Below are positions 1-10,892 of a DNA stretch of 64,000 bases, piece after piece. Where the stretch lies: positions 262,001 through 326,000 of the forward strand of contig JABMCL010001132.1 in NCBI GenBank assembly GCA_018857735.1, read 5' to 3'. The DNA comes from Alviniconcha marisindica (Eukaryota; Mollusca; Gastropoda; Provannidae). Position 1 is the first letter of the stretch; each line of letters begins with the position of its first letter. Made by a program: the position numbers and the translations under genes. The notes beneath the pieces are model-generated. The model searched no databases, was not told where the DNA came from, and saw only the letters and a program-made list of their open reading frames with translations.

Positions 1-690
1 TTTTTTGTTTGTTTTGATTTACTGTGCTTTTTTATATTATTTTTTTTAGCTTTCTATTGACCGGCTTTAGCTGTTCTGCAGAGGCATGCTTATAACCCAA
101 GAAAGTTGGGCAGGAAAACAGCATGGCCAAAAATCCGCAGCTATTATTTGTATTTTATTTTGTTGCGCTTGTTTCTTTTCTTTTTTCTTTTTTCTTTTTT
201 GTGATGTTGTTTTCGTATTTGTTCTGCTATGTTGTAAACATAGTAGCTCAGTACATACACTTGAAAAAAAGAAAAAGTCTTCTGTTGTAGTTTTCTTGAG
301 TTCAGTTTCAGTTATTTATTTATTTTATTTAATTGTTTTATTTTGGGATTTTCTTTCATTTTTTTTTCTTTCATAAAAAAAAAAAATCATTCTTTTTTTT
401 TTCTCCATTTTTTTTCATTGTTCTTCATACAGATTGGTTTGGAGATATTTTTAGAATGGTTAAAAGAGAGAGGGGAGGGAGGGGCAGAGAGAGAGGGTGG
501 GACAGAGACAGGAGGGGGTGAGGTGTGGGGAGGGAGGGGTGGAGATTACTGGTTTTTAATGCCCTGTCAACTCGCTAGGTCAGAGCAAAGATGTGTTGTA
601 TTTCATACTATACTTAGGAACAATTGATAAAAGTAGTGTGAAGGGGAAGGCTTTGCTCTGGTGAACGAATAATGGATTGTAGTATACTGT
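1..690. other. T-rich non-coding sequence, then a purine-rich patch
   Basis: Long T runs up to about 420, then a G/A-rich stretch at 460-540. Presumably intron or upstream sequence of the SLC4 gene. No coding exon could be supported. Confidence 0.5.
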
Positions 691-692
691 AT

Positions 693-1511
693 GGTGAGGC
701 TCCTGTTACATGGGTTGGTTGAATAATGAAGTATAGACAGAGTGTTCAGACAGACTCCTGTTACATGGGTTGGTTGAATAATGAAGTGTAGACTGTGTGC
801 TGAGACAAACTCCTGTTACATGAGTTGGTTGCATAATGAGGGGTAGACTGTGTGTTCAGACTCCTGTTACATGGGTTGGTTGAATAATGAAGTATAGACT
901 GTGTGTTAAGACAGACTCCTGTTACACGAGTTGGTTGAATAATGAGGTGTAGACTGTGTGTAGGTGTAGACTCCTGTTACATGAGTTGGTTGAATAATGA
1001 GGTGTAGACTGTGTGTAGGTGTAGACTCCTGTTACATGAGTTGGTTGCATAATGAAGTGTAGACTTTGTGTGTAAGGTGTAGACTCCTGTTACATGAGTT
1101 GGTTGCATAATGAGGTGTAGACTTTGTGTGTAGGTATAGACTCCTGTTACATGGTTGAATAATGAGGTGTAGACTGTGTGTAGGTATAGACTCCTGTTAC
1201 ATGGGTTGGTTGAATAATGAGGTGTAGACTGTGTGTATGTGTAGACTCCTGTTACATGAGTTGGTTGAATAATGAGGTGTAGACTGTGTGTATGTGTAGA
1301 CTCCTGTTACATGGGTTGGTTGAAAATGAGGTGTAGACTGTGTGTAGATGTAGATTCCTGTTACATGAGTTGGTTGAATAATGAGGTGTGAGTTGGTTGA
1401 ATAATGAGGTGTAGACTGTGTGTAGGTGTAGACTCCTGTTACATGAGTTGGTTGAATAATGAGGTGTAGACTGTGTGTAGGTGTAGACTCCTGTTACATG
1501 GGTTGGTTGGA
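693..1511. repeat. minisatellite, unit about 55-60 bp, about 15 copies
   Basis: Each copy carries ACTCCTGTTACATGRGTTGG then TTGAATAATGAGGTGTAGAC. Copies differ by small indels. Array order: early copies end GTTCAGACAG, later ones GTGTAGGTGT. Confidence 0.9.
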
Positions 1512-2804
1512 GATGCATGATGCAACCGTAGGAGAAGCAATAAATTACATGATTATCAGCTATAACAGTGTACTAACTGTAGTCACTGTATGCTTTCAGC
1601 ATTTGCTCACATACTGTACTGCACACTTTTATGATCTACTCTAAATGGTAGTGACAAATGTTACCATTAGATCATCCACACCCACACATGTGTGTGCACA
1701 TCCACAGGCAAGTGTATACATATAGACACATGCATGCACACACTCACGCACGCATGCGCGCATGCACACAAACACACACACATGCAGACACAAATAAAGG
1801 GACTGTGTACAAAGCTGTTTGAGTCCTAGCCAGTATTAAAAAGTACAGCATTGTTAAAGCCCTTTGTGTATTGTGAAAAGTGTTTTAGTTTTGCAAATGT
1901 TATAATTACGTTGTGACTGAGTCTCGCTTTTGACAAACTGTCCTTATGCTTAGCTGGAGACCATTACACCTGAAGTGGTGAGATGTTTTTGTCTCCTCAC
2001 TCTTTGTAAGAAAATTCAACTTGTTCACCTTTTTCACAGCATTGCATTTCTCTGCCTCTGTCGCATCTGTGCACAACAGTAAGTGATGACGAGACGGTTA
2101 CTTCACACTGACTTGTTGTTGGCATTCTTTTGTGCTTCGGGGGCTCGTGGGGGAGTTTTCGTGGCACAGATGCAACTGTTCCTGAGTTCTGCTGCCAGCG
2201 TCTGATTCATGTGTTTCCTTGCGTTTTTGTTACACACTTCTGTTGTCGTTTGGCATGCAGGAACACATTTGTTTTGTTAATGATGCAGTTGGTATTGCAT
2301 TTTTGGTAGTTAATCACATGTCTGGTCAGTGACATAGCATCCTGCATATTATGTCATATAGGCCGGGATAGTTTGCAATGTTGAAATGGACACAGAAACA
2401 TAGCTGGTTTGTCTCCATGAGGGGGTGGGTTCAAAATGGGACTGAGATTCCAATCATTTTATGCTGTTACTTCTCAGCTTGTATAGCAAGTGACTGACTC
2501 AGTGAGATGGAGACTTTTACCTCAGTGAACGTGCAGTATGTTTACTGTGTGCAAAAAACACACCAAAATATCCAAGTGCTTAAGTTACAGGTAAAAAGTG
2601 CATGGAAGGATTTTTCACCAAAAAAGGGGGATAGGATGGGGGTGGGGTAGGAAAGGATAATAAAATGTCTGTGACCAGCTCATGGGAGAGAAGCAAGGCA
2701 AGGCTATGCTTGTGCTACCCATAGAGGTTTTTTCCTTCGGATCCTGTTTCGCCTCCCCATTCTTTTGCCCGTTTTGTTTGTTTGCCAACATTCTGCATGT
2801 CAGA

Positions 2805-2848
<44 letters not shown>

Positions 2849-3420
2849 TGTTTTTGGCGTAGCTGTTTTAAAAGTTTGTGGGAAAACCTTCAGACACAGA
2901 TCTTGTGCCATACAATCATCCCTGTTTGCCAAGAGTCAGTGTCCCAGTCTTTGACACACGTAATGTTAAGTTCTTGTTTTTGTGTTTTTCTCCCTCAAAA
3001 AGTCACAGGATGAGGTTATATGAGGCACTTTTTCAGATGATCTTTTTCTGTGTTATCGGTGAAAGGAGGATGAAAATAAAGCTTGTATTTTTTAAAGAAG
3101 AAAACAAATTATATTTGTAAGCATTCCCATTTCCAAAGACAGGAGCAGGCGAAGGTGTCATTGTCCCGGGAATCCTGTACTGTATTGCAGATCTGCCCCA
3201 CTGGCCAACAGTTTGTTTGTTTTTCTTTTGTTTTGACACCATCTGCAATGGCTGCACCCTAAGCAGCCCATTTGAAGCACACAGAAAAAGTACTTCTGTT
3301 GCGTAACTGTTGATAGAATAAGGATACGAAACCTGCGGATCTCCTTTAACCAGACAGCCATGCCACCCTCTTTGGGATTTGGAACTAAGGATCTGACATA
3401 GGAGGAATACAGAAGGGGGA
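1512..3420. other. non-coding; alternating purine-pyrimidine tracts
   Basis: Holds an alternating CA/CG/TG patch at about 1680-1790 (prone to Z-DNA) and a (GT)n tract at about 2808-2844. The rest is unique-looking intron or flank with no supported exon. Confidence 0.5.
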
Positions 3421-3423
3421 GTG

Positions 3424-3855
3424 GTGATAGCTCAGTGGGCAGAGCGCAGGACCCATGAACAAAAAATCACAAGTTCCCATTGGAATGACAGGAGAATTGT
3501 CTTCTCCGGGGTCAACTTTCTGTACTGACTCTTATTTTGGTGCCTTTTCCACCCCTGTGTTATTGCAGTAGCATGTTAGAGATCTCAATCATTCTGCCAA
3601 AAGTGCAGGTGGCAGGTTACAGCTAAACACACATGCAGGGCTGCATAATGTGGCTTTGAATAGAGTGACACTGTGAACTGCAGCATGGTTGTATTGGTGT
3701 ACACAGAAGCGGCACCAGTTTAACGTGGCACCAGCCATGCAACAACCAAATAGCACTGTAGGTACACCACTTTAATGGATATTAAAAAACATGCGCTATA
3801 ATAAGGCGACAGTCACTTGGAATCACATGTGACATGAGTGCAGTGGAGAATGGCA
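3424..3855 (+). mobile_element. tRNA-headed SINE, family 1, near full length
   Basis: Starts with a tRNA-like head (box A: TAGCTCAGTGGGCAGAG), then the shared body: GGGTCAACTTTCTGT, TTCTGCCAAAAGTGCAGGTG GCAGGTTACAGCTAAACA, then GTACACC, GGATATTAAAAAAC, and the 3' end GGCACTATATAA. It matches 37995-38335 (+) and 48655-49325 (-) along most of its length. The box B region is degraded. Confidence 0.75.
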
Positions 3856-4068
3856 CTATATAAAAATATAAACATAATACACAATACCAACAGACCTAAA
3901 TCACACACAGTTTTCAGGTTACTGACATTGGAATGTTGCAAATGAATGAAGAGGAAACAAAACCTTAACCAGAGGAGATCTTTCACAGGCAAAGGCAGTG
4001 AAACTTTGCTTATCTTTAGGAACTTAAAAAAGAAAATTCTACATGTTTTTTTGTCATGGATGTGTTCA

Positions 4069-4138
4069 ACAGGCACACCAAACAAACGCTATAGGATTTG
4101 ATGGTTGCTATCCTATAGTGTTTGTTTGGTGTGCCTGT
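4069..4138. repeat. 28-bp inverted repeat with 14-base loop
   Basis: Arms 4069-4096 and 4111-4138 differ at one base (ACAGGCACACCAAACAAAC core). RNA from either strand would fold into a tight hairpin. Confidence 0.9.
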
Positions 4139-4327
4139 ACCTTTTCTCTGTGTGCCGTTTTTGTGCTCTTTCTTTAATTAATATTTTTTCAGCAGTTGTG
4201 TGTGTGTGTGTGTGTGTGTGTATGACTGTGCACGTGTGCGCGTGTGGTTTTCTTTTTCATTCAGTTTTTGTTCTTGGAAACATTTTGACCAGTGCATGAA
4301 AAACATTTTCCTTTAAAGCCATGTGGT

Positions 4328-4577
4328 TTAACCCTTTCAGTCCTGACACTGTGTTGACATAATTCTTCCTGCATTGCATATCCCTGCTTGTTCAAACAAA
4401 GTCACCCACAGACCTGTGCACTTCCAGATGAATCGTGTAGTCACCATGAAGAAAATACTTTTTGGAGTACTAATACAGTGATATGAAAAACAAATTGAAA
4501 AATTATGAAACATTACACTTTTTTTTTTCCCCTTTGGTTTTCTTTTCTTTGGACGTACAGTGGAGTTGAAGGGTATG

Positions 4578-4611
<34 letters not shown>

Positions 4612-4651
4612 TGTGTGTGTGCGTGTGTATTCTCAGGACTGAAATGGTTAA
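4328..4651. mobile_element. piggyBac-like MITE, 316 bp between TTAA sites
   Basis: Flanked by TTAA on both sides (4328-4331, 4648-4651). The terminal inverted repeats read TTAACCCTTTCAGTCCTGA on the left and the same with one change on the right. TTAA target duplication and ends starting CC are piggyBac hallmarks. No transposase; the interior includes a (GT)n tract. Confidence 0.75.
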
Positions 4652-4961
4652 TCTAAATGATATAAATGGCACGTGCTGCAGTAACCAACTTCTGTACTGT
4701 GACATGTTTATATATGGCTGATTCTTCATTCAGAAGTACAGACAAACAGGGTCTTTAGTCAAGTGAAAGGGGGCACTTTTGAGATATAGGTACAGCAGTG
4801 TTCAACACAAAATGTGCCTTAAAATGCTTGAATCAAGCTTGTTTGATGAAATGGAAGAAAAGAGCTGTGGTCAGTTTAAGCAGCATGAATAAGTGGCAGA
4901 CATTATGATTGTTCCTCACCTCGTTCCTTGTAATTTATATCATCCCTGGGTGACTTTGGTA

Positions 4962-5002
<41 letters not shown>

Positions 5003-5930
5003 GCATGATCACAAAAGTGCTCATTGGTTGAATATTATCCTTCCTAATCCTAGGTCCTTTACTTCAGAAGTAATATATCTTATGTAGTTGCTTTGTTTGT
5101 TGTTGGGGGGGGGGGGGGGGAGGGCACAGAGCTTGTGTGTGTAATAATTGTATGATCTGTTAATGTTACCATAATTATGTGTATATATATCATTCTTTGT
5201 AATACATGGAGCTTTGGATGTGATGTTATTGATGAAGGGTGTGCGTGTGTGTAGAGGGTTGGGGGGGGGGGGGGGGGTAGTTGTGTTTGGTGTTTTTAGG
5301 GTGCACATTTTATTGTACTGTGTAATTTATGAGGCAAAGGTTAACTGTGAATATCTCATTTGTAGTGACAATTTGCTGCATAAACTGCTCTTGTTATACA
5401 TGGGAATTATAAAACCTTGAGCCCATTGTCTCCCCACCCCACCCCACCACCACCACCAGCCCCCTTTCATTTACTTTGCCAGTGTAACAGAAGTTTATCT
5501 TAAATGAGTTTGTCTGAAAGAATGTTCTTCTGAATTTGTCTCAGTAAAATGTTCATCTGAATTTGTCTCAGTGAATATAGCACTAAATCTGTTGCGGTTT
5601 TTCATAGAAGTTCACCCATCCAGCCAAGGACAAAGACAATTGCAAATCATTCACTCACTGAGAAATGACCAGTGCATGCCCTTTTCCCCTTTAGACAACA
5701 GCATTGACTGAGGACTTCCTCCGGAATTGTTACCATCACTGATTCTGACCTTTAAGAAGTACCTGTTTGTCACTGACAGTGCCCATCCCTAATAAGCCTA
5801 CGGTTTCTGTGGACGTAAAGCAACACTCAACCAACCAATTGACAGTGAAGAATGACTGTGAGAGTAAGCCCATTCCCTCCTCCCCAGCGTGCTCGTCTTC
5901 TACCCCTCACGTGCCTGCGTTTGTGTGCAG
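4652..5930. other. intron/upstream sequence with G tracts
   Basis: Contains (GT)n at about 4970-4999, two long G tracts (about 5105-5120 and 5260-5277) and, at about 5783-5830, a copy of the dispersed motif also seen at 34255 and 54620 (CCCTAATAAGCC...GTGGACGTAAAGCAACAC). The acceptor of exon a follows. Confidence 0.5.
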
Positions 5931-6224
5931 ACGGACGGCGTGCACATCGGCCTGGTTCCCCTGGAGCAGCAGAAGAAGCACGTGCAGGACATCATGCGCC
6001 GCATCCCGGCAGGCTCGGAGGTCAGCACAGTGCTGGTGGGCCAGGTGGACTACATGGTGCGGCCGGCCTTGGCTTTCGTGCGCCTGGCCGAGGGCCAGTT
6101 CCTGGAGAACCTGACCGAGGTGCCGCTGCCCGTGCGCTTCGTCTTTGTGCTCCTGGGCCCGGATAACTCTGGCATGGACTACCATGAAGTGGGTCGCTCC
6201 ATCTCCACCCTCATGTCAAACCAG
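5931..6224 (+). CDS. SLC4 AE exon a: cytoplasmic band 3 domain
   Basis: Residues 1-98 of the visible protein. The acceptor is TTTGTGTGCAG before 5931 and the donor is CAG|GTACTG; both ends are phase 0. It contains VLVGQVDYMVRPALAFVRL, PLPVRFVFVLLGP and MDYHEVGRSISTLMSNQ, the conserved core of the AE cytoplasmic domain, which is a cytosolic dimer and regulatory region. Third codon positions are strongly G/C, unlike the AT-rich introns. The last 39 bases and the donor are copied repeatedly in the following intron. Confidence 0.93.
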
Positions 6225-9200
6225 GTACTGGTCTGTCTGCTGTGAAATGCTCTGTCTCCTTGCTCATGTCGATGAAGTGGGTTGCTCCATCTCCACCCTC
6301 ATGTCAAACCAGGTACTGGTCTGTCTGCTGTGAAATGCTCTGTCTCCTTGCTCATGTCGATGAAGTGGGTCGCTCCATCTCCACCCTCATGTCAAACCAG
6401 GTGCTGGTCTGTCTGCCATGAAATGCTCTGTCGCCATACTCATGTCAAACCAAATACTGGTCTGTTTTGTGGGTCTGTCAACCGTGAAGTGGGCCGCTTT
6501 GTGTCCACCCTCATGTCAAACCAGGTACTCGTCTATCTGCTATGAAATGCTCTGTCTCCATGCTCATCTCAGACCAAGTATTGGTCTGTTTTGTATGTTT
6601 CTGTCGACCAGTACCATGAATGAAGTGGGTTGCTCCGTCTCCACTTCCATATTAAACACGGTACTGGTCTATCTGCTGTAAAACATTGCTCTGACCTCTG
6701 TCTCTATGCTTGCTTCAGTCCACTGCAAGATGGTATCTATGTGTTTGGGAAAGCCCATATGAGCTCCTTCCCATCTCTCAGAAATGCCCCCAGCATTGTC
6801 TTTGAAACAGTTCCAGTAGTGTTCTGACGCCTGCCATCCCAGTTCATTCACCTTCATTATTTTCCTGCCTTCTTGCACACACGAATGCATGCACACACAC
6901 ACACAACACAACACAACACAACACAACACAACACAACACAACACAACACACACACAAACACACACACAACAACAAAACACCCTAGTACAAGCCATGTATG
7001 TCACAGTTTTCCACATTCATTAGCTGTGCCTGAAATGTTGTCCATAACTCATCTTTCTCCCACCTCTTTGGCACAGGCTTTCCACGATGTTGCTTACCAG
7101 GCCGAGAGCCGGGATGAGCTTCTGCAGGCCATCAACCACTTTTTGGACGACTCCATCGTGCTGCCCCCTGGTGACTGGGACCAGAAGACACTCCTTCCCA
7201 TCATGGACATGGCACGCAAACGGGCTCAGATTCGACGACGCAACAAGCAGAAGGAAAAAGCAGGTAACACTAATGGCTGTTGCTTGCAGGATTTGTTGGC
7301 ATAGGCTTAGAAGTCATCAAATTGGTCTGTGTACTGTGGTTTGTGGGTGTAGGCTAGGAAACCATCATTATGGTCTCTGTATTGTATAAGTAGTTTGTTG
7401 ATGTAGGCTTGGAAACCATCATTATGGTCTGTGTAATGTGTGTTTTTTGGTGTAGGCTTGGAAACCATCATTATGGTCTGTGTAATGTGTTTTTTTTGGT
7501 GTAGGCTTGAAAACCATCATTATGGTCTGTGTATTGTTTTTTGGGGGGTAAAGTCTTGGAAACCATCCTTATGGTCTGTTTATTGTATTAGTAGTTTGTT
7601 GGTGTAGGCTAGGAAACCATCGTTATGGTCTGTGTATTGTCTTTTGTTCATGTAGGCTTGGAAATCATCATTATGGTCTGTGTACTGTAGTTTGTTGGTG
7701 TAGTCTTGGAAACCCTCATTATGGTCTGTGCATTGTTGTTTGTTGGTGTGGGCTTGGAAATCATCATTATGGTCTGTGTATCATTGTTTGTTGGTGTAGT
7801 CTTGGAAACCCTCATTATGGTCTGTGTATTGTCGTTTGTTGGTGTGGGCTTGGAAATCATTATGGTCTGTGTATCGTTGTTGGTGTAAGCTCAGAAATGA
7901 TCATTATGGCGTGTTCATTGTGGTTTGTGGATGGAAACCATCATTATGGTCTGCATATTGTATTAGTAGTTTGTTGGGTTGGAAATCCTTGTGGTCTGTG
8001 TACTGTAGTTTGTTGATGTAAGCACAGAAATGATCATTATGGTCTGTTCATTGTGGTTTGTTGGTGTAGGCTTGGAAACCATCATCATGGTCTGTGTATT
8101 GTCATTTGTTTATGTAGGCTTGGAAACCATTATTGTGGTCTGTGTATTGTCGTTTGTTTGTGTCGCCTTGGAAACCATCATTATGGGGGGTGTATTGTCA
8201 TTTGCTCATGCTGTGTTAGTTCTACAGTGGAACCACTCTTCTATGACCACACTGAAACGGTGAAAGTCAACAAGAAAATGGTCTGGTCCGTAGAAGAGCT
8301 ACCTTCTGAAAACTTTTTGCTGGCCTTTTTCCAACAGGTAGAGAAGAGATCAGAATAAAAACTTTGAAATGATGTTCTTGTTTCAAAATGTTCCACTGGT
8401 TGTAGTTTTATTTGCAATCTTCTTGCATTAATGGTGGCTGGCGGGACACGACTGTAAAACAAAAAACACAACAACAAAAAACATTGTTATGTGTTACTGT
8501 TACAGCTGGCCTGATGGCTTCCTGCAGCTTCTTTGATCATGTTCATCGAGAGCCACTCAGGCCTCGGTGTTGTTAGCTGGGACAGTTGTCATTGTTGTGG
8601 GCAGTCAGTCCTGCTGTTGGCCACTTACTCATGTTGTCAGCTGGGACAGTTGTTATTGTTGTGGGCATGGAGTGAGTCCTTCTGTTGACCACTTACTCGT
8701 GTTGTTAGCTGGGACAGTTGTTATTGTTGTGGGCATGGAGCCAGTCCTGCTGTTGACCACTTACTTGTGTTGTTAGCTGGGACAGTTGTTATTGTGGGCA
8801 TGGAGCCACTGCTGCTGTTGGCCACTTACTTGTGTTGTTAGCTGGGACAGTTGTTATTGTGGGCATGGAGTGAGTCCTGCTGTTGACCACTTACTTGTGT
8901 TGTCAGCTGGGACAGTTGTCATTGTGGGCATGCAGCCGCTGCTGCTGTTGGCCACTTACTTGTGTTGTTAGCTGGGACAGTTGTTATTGTGGGCATGGAG
9001 TGAGTCCTGCTGTTGACCACTTACTTGTGTTGTTAGCTGGGACAGTTGTCATTGTGGGCATGCAGCCGCTGCTGCTGTTGGCCACTTACTTGTGTTGTTA
9101 GCTGGGACAGTTGTTATTGTGGGCATGGAGTGAGTCCTGCTGTTGACCACTTACTTGTGTTGTCAGCTGGGACAGTTGTCATTGTGGGCATGCAGCCGCT

Positions 9201-10846
9201 GCTGCTGTTGGCCACTTACTCATGTTGTCAGCTGGGACAGTTGTCATTGTTGTGGGCATGGAGCCAGTCCTGCTGTTGACCACTTACTTGTGTTGTTAGC
9301 TGGGTCAGTTGTTATTGTGGGCATGGAGCCACTGCTGCTGTTGGCCACTTACTCATGTTGTTAGCTGGGACAGTTGTCATTGTTGTGGGCATGGAGCCAG
9401 TCCTGCTGTTGACCACTTACTTGTGTTGTTAGCTGGGACAGTTGTTATTGTGGGCATGGAGCCACTGCTGCTGTTGGCCACTTACTCGTGTTGTTAGCTG
9501 GGACAGTTGTCATTGTTGTGGGCATGGAGCCAGTCCTGCTGTTGACCACTTACTTGTGTTGTTAGCTGGGACAGATGTTATTGCTGTGGGCAGCCAGTCC
9601 TGCTTTTGACCAATAGTGAAACTCTGTTACAAAGTTTAACATAAAATCAAAGAAGCCTTTTTTTCTTCTTCTTTTTTTCTAATGCTTGAAGCTAAGATTT
9701 TATTTTGATCTCTTCTCCCTGTTGGATGAAACTTGTTTTGAGAGGGCTAGTTCCTTTAAGGAGGGGTGGTCTACAGTGACACGTTTCTTGTGCAAGTTAA
9801 TGTGAAGAGGAACGTTTTAGACAAGGCCTTCAAATGAAAAGATTATAAAGGTGGTCTTTCATCCAGGTTTCCAATCTACTATGTGATATATATATATATA
9901 TGTGTGATCAGTGTGTGCTTTTGGTTGGTGACTGGCAGACGGAATTAAGTAAAACAGACTTGCAGCAGTTTTTCTTGTCTAGTTTGTTAAACGCCAGGAC
10001 AAACTGACATTTGAAAGTGACAAAGACATGGCAGTGAGTGCTGCCATTTTGTGTCTGGCAGTCTGTCTGTGACAAACAAGGCCAGCATGTATGGCAAAAA
10101 TAGAAATGTGTGCTCATTTTTTTCTTCAATTTTTATGCCAACTTGCTTCTCTGTTTGCTATCTGTTTAACAGATACAAAGAGGCAGAGAAGAATGTAGAA
10201 ATAAAGTTAAGAGACTAAAATAGAGGGTCAGTTGAAATAAGAACTGTTTGCGTGTAGCATCACTCCAGTCGTGCATTTGGCCACCCATCTATTTATGCCA
10301 ATTTTGAACAACTAACTGATGTAGCCTGTTCACACGAAGAAGACACAAACTATTATAACTGTGAACAATGCAAAGCTAGCTAACTGTGAGAAGGACAGAT
10401 AGGTTTATTGACCCACTACACTGTAGTCTGCATCCGGGATGGTGTTTCATTCACTATGCTATCAACTAAAGCTAGAGAAGCAGGTGCAAACCAAAGAGAA
10501 AGAGGTCAGAGTCAGCAGACAGGCTCTGTTGTTCTGTGGCATGATTTGTGGTGTAGATGTTGAAGTTGTGGGATGAACTGTCTGCAGAGCAGTTGTACAC
10601 ATTCGTCAGCGAAGGTGTTGGTGTAATTCACTGTGCAAAAATGTCATGTGTACACGTGCAGCGCAGGGTTAAGAATGAGCTAATAATAATAATCATAATA
10701 ATCATTTTTAAAGTGCAGATTCTTAAAAGGATGTGAGCACTTTACAAAGAACATGATGGAAGGTGGGGAGGTCCAGTTAATATACATGTACTAAAATCAA
10801 ACAAGTCATGCATATTCATTGAGTACTAACTCGCTGAGGCAACATG

Positions 10847-10892
<46 letters not shown>

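Noticed and set aside
1..5930. Upstream SLC4 exons for the missing N-terminal domain
   Set aside because: I looked for conserved AE N-terminal motifs and found none I could support. The exons are probably further upstream, although a short divergent exon could have been missed.
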